A stretch of 64,000 bases of DNA from NCBI RefSeq assembly GCF_022267535.1, contig NZ_JAHNZV010000009.1, forward strand, positions 1-64,000. Reading direction: 5' to 3'. This DNA comes from Psychromonas antarctica. Its GTDB lineage: Bacteria > Pseudomonadota > Gammaproteobacteria > Enterobacterales > Psychromonadaceae. The notes below the pieces were generated by a model. The model saw nothing but the letters and a program-made list of their open reading frames with translations, ran no database searches and was not told the DNA's origin. A program made the position numbers and the translations under genes. Positions 57,277 through 64,000 of this stretch are shown in pieces; the first letter of the stretch is position 1; the number at the start of each line of letters is the position of its first letter.

Positions 57277-60276
57277 TTAAACTTTTGTTTTTACTGTTTC
57301 GCTACTTGCTTGCTCTGTTGCGAAACGACTACCAGCTTGTCGTGTTGATTTAACAAACGGGGTTCGCTTTGTTGCGCCAATGATGACACTTTCTGCACTT
57401 AGATCAAGTGGAGAGCTAATCGTTTTAGTCATTGGTGATGTTGAAGTTTGCTTTACTATGCTAACTGTACCGACTTTCTTGTTTGCCGTACTGCTTTCGG
57501 TTGTCAGTATTTTCTCCGCTTTTACAGGTTTTGCGGACTCTATGGTAATCGCCGTTTCTGCAGTCGGTTGCACTTTTTTAATTTTAGCGGTTTCTTCAGT
57601 TGCAGCGGTTTCTTCAGTTGCAGCGGTTTCTTCAGTTGCAGCGGTTTCTTCAGTTGCAGCTGTTTCTACAGTTTTAGCTGTTTCTACAGTTGTAGCTGTT
57701 TCTTCAGTGTTAACTGTTTCTACAGCGTTAGCTGTTTCATCCGGTAAAATTTGTGGAGCTTGTTCAATCACTTGAGAAGAAATACCTGTGTGAAGTTGCT
57801 GTGCTGCCTGTTTTGTATCAGTGTTATTAACAATGGTATTAATTTCACTCGCAATGGTCACTGCCGCATTTGCAACTTCAACATCTTTAGTCGCTGCTTC
57901 GCGAATTTTAGCGCTAGCTTGATCTGCAACAGGCTCAAACTTATTCTCTGTTTCTGCTTCAGGGTAACGGCTATTGACAGGATCAAGTTGATCATCTGAT
58001 ATTGATTTATCACTATTATCATCAGTACTAATGGTTCTTTTCTTACGTTGACTATTATTGCGTAAGTATCGAGAGCGACGATTTGATGTTGTCGCTGTGG
58101 TTTTCTCTCCAGTTTCAGTGTCATTTTGCTCTGTTGCTTGCACGTTTTTTTGTTCAACAGTATCTTCAATCACATTAATAGGCGATTTTTTACTTGGTTT
58201 TTGAATATTCTTTTTAACCGTTTGGTTTGGTTCAATAACCGGGGTCATTGTATTTTCAATAACAACTTCTTTATCTTGCACGCGCACTTTTTTACGCATA
58301 TTCCTGCGTTTACGTCGAACAGCTACTGCTTCTTCATTTTCTTGTTTCGTATGAACTGTTTGAGGCAACTCCTGTTTTTTTACAGGTTCACTGTCTCTTC
58401 TGGTCCTTTGCTTCGGCGTATTTTCTTTTACCTCTGAGCGATCTTTAACATTACGATTTTGCGGACGGTTACGATTCGCATTATTACGAGGATTAACATT
58501 GCGCTTTGGCTGCTGACGCGGTTCACTTATTGTTTTCACTTCTTCTTTTTGGAGCTCTTTCTCTTCAGAAAAGAGTCCTGTGAACTTACTAACAAGTCGA
58601 GTGATAAATGAAGGTTTAAACTCTGCGTTGGTGCTTTCTTTTACTGTATTTGTTACCTTATCCGCTTGTATGGGTTCTTCATTCTTAGGATTAGAAAAAC
58701 CACTTAAGATAGGACTGGTTTCGTTTTTATGTTCTTCTTTAATAAGATTTGGAACGTAAACTGCGTGTTGTTTCTCTAGCGCATCGTAATTGGACTCTTC
58801 TTTGCCATCTGTACGCGTGCGTTTAATTTCGAAATGCGGTGTTAAGAAATTAGCATTTGGAATAATGTAAACTTCACACTTATGACGTTCTTCTATTTTA
58901 GCAACAGAACGGCGTTTTTCATTCAAAAGATAGGCTGCAACAGCAACAGGCACGGTCGCTTGAATTTGCGATGTGTTTTCTTTTAAACCTTCCTCTTCAA
59001 TTAAACGTAGAATCGCTAAAGCAAGTGATTCATTATCTCTAATGGTACCTTGTCCGTGGCACCGAGGACAAACACGGGATGCTGATTCACCAAGAGAAGG
59101 GCGAATACGCTGACGTGACATTTCCATTAAACCAAAGCGAGAGATGCGTCCTAGTTGGATACGCGCTCTATCTTGGCGAACCGACTCGCGCATACGATTT
59201 TCTACTTCACGTTGATTACGAGGCGGTGTCATATCGATAAAATCGATAACCACTAAACCACCCAAATCACGTAAACGTAATTGACGTGCAATCTCTTCCG
59301 CCGCTTCTAAATTGGTATTAAATGCTGTTTCTTCGATATCTCCGCCGCGTGTTGCACGTGCTGAGTTAATATCGATTGATGTTAATGCTTCCGTCGGATC
59401 AATCACAATTGAACCACCAGAAGGTAGACGTACTTCGCGTTGGAAAGCGGATTCAATTTGGCTTTCCACTTGGTAATGTGTAAATAAAGGAATCTCGCCT
59501 TGGTATAATTTAAGGCGACTTACAAAATCGGGACGAGCCACTTTGATATGTTCTTTTGTAAGTTCAAATGTTTTCGCATTATCAATAACAATTTCACCGA
59601 TATCATTGCGTAAGTAGTCGCGAATAGATCGTAGAATGACGTTACTTTCTGAGTGGATAAGGAAAGGTGATGGTTTAGAATTCGCTGCGTTTTCTATATT
59701 TCCCCAATAGTTAACAAGGACAGAAAGATCGCTCTGCAGCTCTTCTGGTGTTTTACCGACCCCAGCTGTGCGTACAATTAATCCCATGCCATTAGGTAAT
59801 TTAAGTTGACTAAGTGCATCTTTTAACTCTGTACGCTCATCCCCTTCGATGCGGCGAGATATACCACCTGCACGCGGGTTATTGGGCATTAATACTAAGT
59901 AACTACCAGCCAGACTGATAAATGTTGTTAAGGCCGCACCTTTATTGCCTCGTTCTTCTTTTTCAATTTGGATTATTACTTCCTGACCCTCTTTAATCAC
60001 GTCTTTGATGTTAGGACGGCCTTTGAAAGAGTAACCAGCAGGGAAGTAAGTACGTGCAATCTCTTTTAATGGTAGGAAACCATGGCGGTCTGCACCGTAA
60101 TCAACAAATGCAGCCTCTAAACTGGCTTCTACTCGGGTTATTTTCCCTTTGTAAATGTTTGCTTTTTTTTGTTCATGTCCAGGACTTTCGATATCAAGAT
60201 CATACAGTTGTTGCCCATCAACAAGGGCTACACGCAACTCTTCTGCTTGAGTTGCATTGATTAACATTCTTTTCAT
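57277..60276 (-). CDS. rne: Ribonuclease E
   Basis: Essential endoribonuclease that starts mRNA decay, processes rRNA and tRNA, and scaffolds the degradosome. 999 residues. The catalytic N-terminal half (about 1-520) is well conserved: S1 domain (about 36-120), the 5' sensor and DNase I-like regions with [19 protein letters not shown], and the zinc-link CPRC at 404-407, the same positions as E. coli. The C-terminal half is disordered: basic R/N/K-rich RNA-binding stretches (about 570-720) and a Thr/Ala/Glu-rich repeat from an 18-bp tandem array. The 345-bp leader is long, as in E. coli, where it mediates autoregulation. Confidence 0.96.
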   Translation of the reverse strand: MKRMLINATQAEELRVALVDGQQLYDLDIESPGHEQKKANIYKGKITRVEASLEAAFVDYGADRHGFLPLKEIARTYFPAGYSFKGRPNIKDVIKEGQEVIIQIEKEERGNKGAALTTFISLAGSYLVLMPNNPRAGGISRRIEGDERTELKDALSQLKLPNGMGLIVRTAGVGKTPEELQSDLSVLVNYWGNIENAANSKPSPFLIHSESNVILRSIRDYLRNDIGEIVIDNAKTFELTKEHIKVARPDFVSRLKLYQGEIPLFTHYQVESQIESAFQREVRLPSGGSIVIDPTEALTSIDINSARATRGGDIEETAFNTNLEAAEEIARQLRLRDLGGLVVIDFIDMTPPRNQREVENRMRESVRQDRARIQLGRISRFGLMEMSRQRIRPSLGESASRVCPRCHGQGTIRDNESLALAILRLIEEEGLKENTSQIQATVPVAVAAYLLNEKRRSVAKIEERHKCEVYIIPNANFLTPHFEIKRTRTDGKEESNYDALEKQHAVYVPNLIKEEHKNETSPILSGFSNPKNEEPIQADKVTNTVKESTNAEFKPSFITRLVSKFTGLFSEEKELQKEEVKTISEPRQQPKRNVNPRNNANRNRPQNRNVKDRSEVKENTPKQRTRRDSEPVKKQELPQTVHTKQENEEAVAVRRKRRNMRKKVRVQDKEVVIENTMTPVIEPNQTVKKNIQKPSKKSPINVIEDTVEQKNVQATEQNDTETGEKTTATTSNRRSRYLRNNSQRKKRTISTDDNSDKSISDDQLDPVNSRYPEAETENKFEPVADQASAKIREAATKDVEVANAAVTIASEINTIVNNTDTKQAAQQLHTGISSQVIEQAPQILPDETANAVETVNTEETATTVETAKTVETAATEETAATEETAATEETAATEETAKIKKVQPTAETAITIESAKPVKAEKILTTESSTANKKVGTVSIVKQTSTSPMTKTISSPLDLSAESVIIGATKRTPFVKSTRQAGSRFATEQASSETVKTKV
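57586..57735. repeat. 18-bp tandem repeat array inside rne
   Basis: Four perfect copies of AGCGGTTTCTTCAGTTGC (57586-57657) are followed by four or five diverged copies up to about 57735. On the coding strand they encode six-residue repeats of the type ETAATE or ETAKTV in the disordered tail of RNase E. The unit length keeps the frame, so copy number can change without a frameshift. Confidence 0.92.
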
Positions 60277-60621
60277 TTTAATAAACTCTTATATTTTATC
60301 GTTATTATTTGGTGTGTTGGCAATGCATTTGTTCACTTGACCTCGTGTCTGGCTGTACAGTCTCTCGACTGGATAATACGCAGAGGTGCATTTTAAAGTA
60401 AAAACAAATATCTCATTATTATTGGTTTTAAAAGTAACCAATAAATGGCTAATGAGTAAAAAGGCTCAACATTCTATTTGATTATTTTGGTTATTTTGAC
60501 TGCAAGTTAATGGTTATTGTTTATTAACGAGTCATAACATCGGAATTGTCTCATTAATAGGGCTTGCGTCGCAATACAAATATTTAGATATTATCTGTTT
60601 AACTCGTGATAAACTTAACGG
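60277..60621. other. Divergent rne-rluC intergenic region (rne leader)
   Basis: 345 bp between the divergent starts of rne and rluC, an arrangement shared with E. coli. It should hold the long rne 5' leader, through which RNase E controls its own mRNA in E. coli, and both promoters. I could not fix hexamers with confidence; AT-rich stretches lie near 60585-60605. Confidence 0.5.
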
Positions 60622-61560
60622 ATGGAACAAATAAATCACTTAGTACGCATCCTTGAGGTAACTCAAGAAAATGCACAACAACGAATCGATAATTTTCTTC
60701 GTTTACAATTAAAAGGCGTCCCTAAAAGTATGATCTATCGGATTGTACGAAAGGGAGAAGTGCGTGTGAATAAAAAACGCATTAAAGCTGATTATAAATT
60801 ACAATCAGGCGATCTGGTCAGGATACCGCCTGTGCATGTAGATAAAGATAATCCTTTACCATCTCCTAAATTAAACGTGATTGCACAGTTAGAATCTTTG
60901 ATTGTTTATGAAGATGATGCGTTGATTATTTTAAATAAGCCGCCTGGTCTTGCTGTACATGGTGGGAGTGGCCTCGATTTTGGTGCTATTGAAGCGTTAC
61001 GCTCGTTACGCCCAGAAGCGCGTTTTCTGGAGTTGGTACACCGCCTTGATAGAGCGACTTCAGGCTGCTTACTGATAGCTAAAAAACGCAGTATGTTACG
61101 CGCATTACATGAACAACTACGCAGTAAAACCATGAACAAACAATATTTAGCATTAGTCAAAGGAAGCTGGGATAAAAGTTGGCGTAGTGTTAAAGAACCG
61201 TTACTCAAAAATGCACAAAATTCAATTGTTAAAGTGAGTAGTGAAGGCAAAGCCTCTGAGACCCGTTTTAAAATTATGCAACGTTATCAAGGTGCTACTT
61301 TGGTTGAAGCAAGCCCTGTTACCGGGCGTACACACCAAATTCGGGTTCATACTGCTTGTAAAGGTCATAATATCGCCGGCGATGATCGTTATGGTGACGA
61401 TGCTTTCAGTGCCGAGATGAAAAAATTAGGCTTGAATCGACTTTTTTTACATGCGGCTCATATAACTTTTTATCACCCCGTATTAGAAAAACAGATGACA
61501 GTCAGTGCACCGCTATGTGAGCGTTTGTCTAGTCTATTAGAAAAACTTCAGAGAAGCTAA
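60622..61560 (+). CDS. rluC: 23S rRNA pseudouridine synthase RluC
   Basis: Makes pseudouridine at 955, 2504 and 2580 of 23S rRNA in E. coli. 312 residues (E. coli 319): N-terminal S4 domain (QRIDNFLRLQLKGVPKSMIYRIVRKGEVRVN), then the RluA-type catalytic domain with HRLDRATSGCLLIAKK (catalytic Asp about 145) and SPVTGRTHQIRVH. Divergent from rne and followed within two bases by a HAD gene. Confidence 0.95.
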   Translation: MEQINHLVRILEVTQENAQQRIDNFLRLQLKGVPKSMIYRIVRKGEVRVNKKRIKADYKLQSGDLVRIPPVHVDKDNPLPSPKLNVIAQLESLIVYEDDALIILNKPPGLAVHGGSGLDFGAIEALRSLRPEARFLELVHRLDRATSGCLLIAKKRSMLRALHEQLRSKTMNKQYLALVKGSWDKSWRSVKEPLLKNAQNSIVKVSSEGKASETRFKIMQRYQGATLVEASPVTGRTHQIRVHTACKGHNIAGDDRYGDDAFSAEMKKLGLNRLFLHAAHITFYHPVLEKQMTVSAPLCERLSSLLEKLQRS

Positions 61561-61561
61561 A

Positions 61562-62206
61562 TTGAAATATCCGCTGATTATATTTGATTGGGATGGCACG
61601 CTGATGGATTCCATTGATAAAATTGTAACTTGTGTAAAACAAGCTGCCATTTTAACTGGACTTGAAGCTCCATCTTCAGAGGCTATTCGCAATATAATTG
61701 GGTTGAGCTTAGATGTTGCTATGATCCGTCTTTTCCCCTCTTTAAGCTTGCAGGGTAGGGACGCGATGGTTAGCGCTTACCGTCAGCAATACATAGATTT
61801 AAATCAGCAACAAACTCCTTTTTATTCTGGCATTCGAGAATGGCTCTTTTCCCTAAGAGAGCAAGGCTATTTGCTTGCGGTCGCGACAGGCAAAGGCCGA
61901 GGTGGTTTAGATCGGATGCTCCAAGAATATAATGTAAAGAATCTTTTTAGTGCGACTTATTGCGCTGATGAAACAATTTCAAAACCTCATCCTCTTATGA
62001 TAAATAAAATATTAGAAGATCTAAATATGCAATCGCATCAAGCGTTAATGGTAGGCGATTCCAGTTACGATTTAGAAATGGCCAATAATGCAAATGTTGA
62101 TTGTGTGGGGGTGACTTATGGGGTGCATTCACATCAGACTCTGTCATTATTTAATCCCATAGCACTTTTGGATGATTTACCAAAGCAACTTGGTCAATAT
62201 ATATAG
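61562..62206 (+). CDS. HAD-superfamily phosphatase (Gph-like)
   Basis: Cytoplasmic haloacid-dehalogenase-type phosphatase of 214 residues. Motif I is IIFDWDGTLMDS (about 7-18), motif II VATGKGRGG, the lysine is in ISKPHP, and motif III/IV is MVGDSSYDLEMA. The cap is a small helical bundle inserted after motif I, as in phosphoglycolate phosphatase-like enzymes. Substrate unknown. The start is TTG, one base after the rluC stop, so translation is probably coupled. Confidence 0.85.
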   Translation: MKYPLIIFDWDGTLMDSIDKIVTCVKQAAILTGLEAPSSEAIRNIIGLSLDVAMIRLFPSLSLQGRDAMVSAYRQQYIDLNQQQTPFYSGIREWLFSLREQGYLLAVATGKGRGGLDRMLQEYNVKNLFSATYCADETISKPHPLMINKILEDLNMQSHQALMVGDSSYDLEMANNANVDCVGVTYGVHSHQTLSLFNPIALLDDLPKQLGQYI

Positions 62207-62214
62207 GGGCGATT

Positions 62215-63198
62215 ATGTTTAGTGAATATATTAAATTAACAGGACGAGGCGAAAAAGGACGTCGTTCTTTAACGCAACAAGAAGCTTATGATGCACTTAC
62301 CTCTTATCTGAATGGTGATGCGGACTTGCTACAGCTAGCGGTGTTGCTAATGTTACAGCGCGTGCGTTGTGAAACGCCGCAAGAGGCGGCTGGATATATT
62401 CAGGCGCTGCGCGATACGATAGCAAAAGAATGGCACACACTTGATGTAGATCTAGACTGGCCTTGCTTTGCTGGTAAAAAACGCCAGCCACCCTGGTTGT
62501 TATTAGCCGCAAAGGTATTAGCACAACAAGGGAAACGTATTGTCCTGCACGGCTTTAGTGCTGTTGATGCGCTGAAATTTCAAATTGAAGCGGCTTGTCC
62601 CGCACTTAATATCCAACGCGCAGATACGCCAGAGCAAGCACGGCAGATTCTTATGCAGTCCAATATTTGTTATCTCCCTTTATCGGCTTATTGCCCTAAA
62701 TTAGTCCCTTTGCTGGCACTGCGCGAAAAAGTGGGGTTACGTACTCCCTTAAACACTGTTGCTCGGAGTCTAAACCCAACCTCCGCACCTTTTGCTATTC
62801 ATGGTGTTTTTCATAAAGGCTATGAAAAATTGCATGCGCAAGCTGCGCTGCTAACAGGTGAAGTTAATATGATCGCTTTTAAAGGAGAAGGGGGGGAAAG
62901 TGAAATCAATCCGCGTGTTAGTAGTACAGTTTGTGGTGTGAAAACAAAAAAAGTAGTTAGCAGTTATTTTGAGGAAGAATGGCCTACATACTTAGAACAG
63001 ACAAGTGGGGCTCACACTGAAGTTTCTGCGGATTATTTATTAAGTGTCTGGTCTGGCGAAGTAAAGGATGAATATGGAGATGCTGCTGTTATTTGCACAC
63101 TTGCACTGCTATTAAAACAATTTAATAGCGATGCTACGCAACAGGAATCTATTCAATTGGCGAAGCAATATTGGCACAATCGTAATAAAAACCTGTAA
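62215..63198 (+). CDS. ybiB: TrpD2-family protein YbiB (phosphoribosyltransferase-like fold)
   Basis: 327-residue protein with the fold of anthranilate phosphoribosyltransferase but belonging to the YbiB/TrpD2 group, which in E. coli binds nucleic acids instead of making tryptophan precursors. The N-terminal helical domain runs LTQQEAYDALTSYLNGDADLLQLAVLLMLQRVR. The expected PRPP-binding GTGGD-type loop of TrpD is not seen; instead KGEGGESEINPR occurs later (about 223-234). It follows the HAD gene by 8 bases with GGGGCG upstream. No other trp genes are nearby, which fits this reading. Confidence 0.85.
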   Translation: MFSEYIKLTGRGEKGRRSLTQQEAYDALTSYLNGDADLLQLAVLLMLQRVRCETPQEAAGYIQALRDTIAKEWHTLDVDLDWPCFAGKKRQPPWLLLAAKVLAQQGKRIVLHGFSAVDALKFQIEAACPALNIQRADTPEQARQILMQSNICYLPLSAYCPKLVPLLALREKVGLRTPLNTVARSLNPTSAPFAIHGVFHKGYEKLHAQAALLTGEVNMIAFKGEGGESEINPRVSSTVCGVKTKKVVSSYFEEEWPTYLEQTSGAHTEVSADYLLSVWSGEVKDEYGDAAVICTLALLLKQFNSDATQQESIQLAKQYWHNRNKNL

Positions 63199-63205
63199 AA
63201 CGAGA

Positions 63206-63232
63206 AAGACCATAAGTTTGTATTATGGTCTT
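63206..63232. terminator. Hairpin between convergent ybiB and csiV
   Basis: AAGACCATAA (63206-63215) pairs with TTATGGTCTT (63223-63232), 10 perfect base pairs with a 7-nt loop, lying in the 39-bp gap between convergent stops. T-runs are short on both strands, so it is a modest bidirectional terminator candidate. Confidence 0.55.
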
Positions 63233-63237
63233 AGGAT

Positions 63238-64000
63238 TTACTGAACACTTTGTTCTGGTGCGATTTTTCTAATTTGTATAATCATACCCATTAAAGGGTG
63301 ATCAAAATAGTGTATCTCTTCACTGCGTAAGCGGCGATTTTGATCAAACAATACCTCTTTAAGTACTATTTCATTTTCCACCTCGATCGATTCTTGTGCT
63401 GCAGTTAGCTTGATAACTTGCACATCATTTTCAGTATTTATGATTTCAATGTCAGGTTGTGGGGTGATTTCCCGTGATTTAACTGCTTGTGTTACTTGTT
63501 GACGAATCAGCAGTTGGCTATCAATAAACAGATAGTGATTTAAGTAAATTTTTAAATTGCCGTCAATAGCCCATTTGTCTGCTGACGGGGATGATTGAGC
63601 GTTAATAATATCGCTGACAAGATCTTGATTACTGACAGACTCTAATTTTTCGCTCATTCCCTCATCGCTAAGTAGACCCTTTTGTGTATTGTTTAAAGCT
63701 TGGTTAAGCATCGTCAATGCGAAATTTTTTCCAGCGAAAATATGAATCGGTTTTGCATTATTTTTACTCTCAACAGGCATGCGCCAAGCTAAGTGTAGAA
63801 GCGGGGTAAAAGCGGCGTGGTTAGCCAGTTTTTCACGTTGAGCCGCAAATTGTAGCTGGCTGTTATCTAAAAGCTGGAATACATTGCCGTCAGTATCAAA
63901 TGACGCTTTATCAATCAGTACTGGATTGGGTTCATGCATACAGGGCTCTCCAGCAATACAATTGAGGTTTTCAGCTGTCTTCAAAAAGGGGAGACTGTTT
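63238..64000 (-). CDS. csiV: CsiV-family envelope protein, 5' end beyond the window
   Basis: Homologue of the peptidoglycan-binding protein CsiV of Shewanella and Vibrio. The C-terminal family pattern is clear: LLHLAWRMPV, IHIFAGK, LKIYLNHYLFIDSQLLIR, QNRRLRSEEIHYFDHPLMGMIIQIRKI. The reading frame stays open to base 64000 on the minus strand, so the true start and the expected signal peptide lie outside; a TTG at 63984 is an internal codon rather than the start. About 254 residues are visible. Confidence 0.85.
   Translation of the reverse strand, partial: NSLPFLKTAENLNCIAGEPCMHEPNPVLIDKASFDTDGNVFQLLDNSQLQFAAQREKLANHAAFTPLLHLAWRMPVESKNNAKPIHIFAGKNFALTMLNQALNNTQKGLLSDEGMSEKLESVSNQDLVSDIINAQSSPSADKWAIDGNLKIYLNHYLFIDSQLLIRQQVTQAVKSREITPQPDIEIINTENDVQVIKLTAAQESIEVENEIVLKEVLFDQNRRLRSEEIHYFDHPLMGMIIQIRKIAPEQSVQ

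Noticed and set aside
57380-57775. A 131-codon plus-strand frame rich in VSSVAAVSS repeats opposite rne.
   Set aside because: It is the antisense reading of the rne tandem array and has no independent start signal; RNase E accounts for the region fully.
63238-63984. A complete 248-residue gene starting at TTG 63984.
   Set aside because: The frame is open to the window edge and the family has an N-terminal signal peptide and strand not present here, so the start lies outside.

Overview
The window is AT-rich chromosomal DNA of a marine gammaproteobacterium. Several things point to the Psychromonas/Alteromonadales-Vibrionales side: sodium-type PomAB stators beside xseB-ispA-dxs, a VPS-II-like exopolysaccharide cluster, the letA-letB-rsmF block, and rne divergent from rluC. 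Genus-level placement is inference from gene content and order. Nearly all genes are ordinary housekeeping genes. The accessory parts are the polysaccharide cluster at the left edge, the leu-type cluster, and an insertion sequence near 46.6-48.3 kb.

Layout. 0.1-8.4 kb: ugd followed by a VPS-II-like polysaccharide operon (priming transferase, outer-membrane barrel, export protein, tyrosine autokinase, PHP-type tyrosine phosphatase, VpsP-like protein). 8.5-13.9 kb (minus): rsmF, letB with seven MCE domains, and a letA split into two genes. 14.0-17.6 kb: yebG with an SOS box, then thrS-infC-rpmI-rplT ending in a strong terminator. 17.8-19.0 kb: a PLP aminotransferase. 19.6-25.1 kb: pstC-pstA-pstB-phoU behind a Pho box, without pstS. 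25.1-27.0 kb (minus): a chemoreceptor. 27.3 kb: tRNA-Leu(TAA). 27.6-31.5 kb: rluF-thiL-pgpA and a periplasmic binding protein. 31.5-34.6 kb (minus): xseB-ispA-dxs. 34.8-36.6 kb: pomA-pomB. 37.2-38.1 kb: a RIO-type kinase. 38.2-40.8 kb (minus): ampG and rnd. 41.2-44.9 kb: leuC-leuD and a LeuA-like synthase. 45.1-46.2 kb: yajL and a DUF1003 protein. 46.4-49.0 kb: an EamA transporter gene cut by a complete 1679-bp IS. 49.3-54.9 kb: queA-tgt-yajC-secD-secF. 55.0-55.9 kb: nlpI. 56.2-60.3 kb (minus): trxB and rne. 60.6-63.2 kb: rluC, a HAD phosphatase gene and ybiB. 63.2 kb to the edge (minus): csiV, incomplete.

The most interesting sequence-level observations are regulatory or evolutionary. A hairpin just upstream of thrS copies a tRNA-Thr(GGU) anticodon arm. 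infC appears to start at AUA. The IS has a perfect 9-bp target duplication, and its removal would restore an in-frame 301-residue transporter. Two copies of a roughly 115-bp hairpin-forming dispersed repeat lie 37 kb apart. RNase E carries an 18-bp tandem repeat array in its scaffold tail. I found no CRISPR array, prophage, rRNA or clear novel defence system. Start codons were revised from the longest reading frame where a Shine-Dalgarno site or family alignment favoured another codon.
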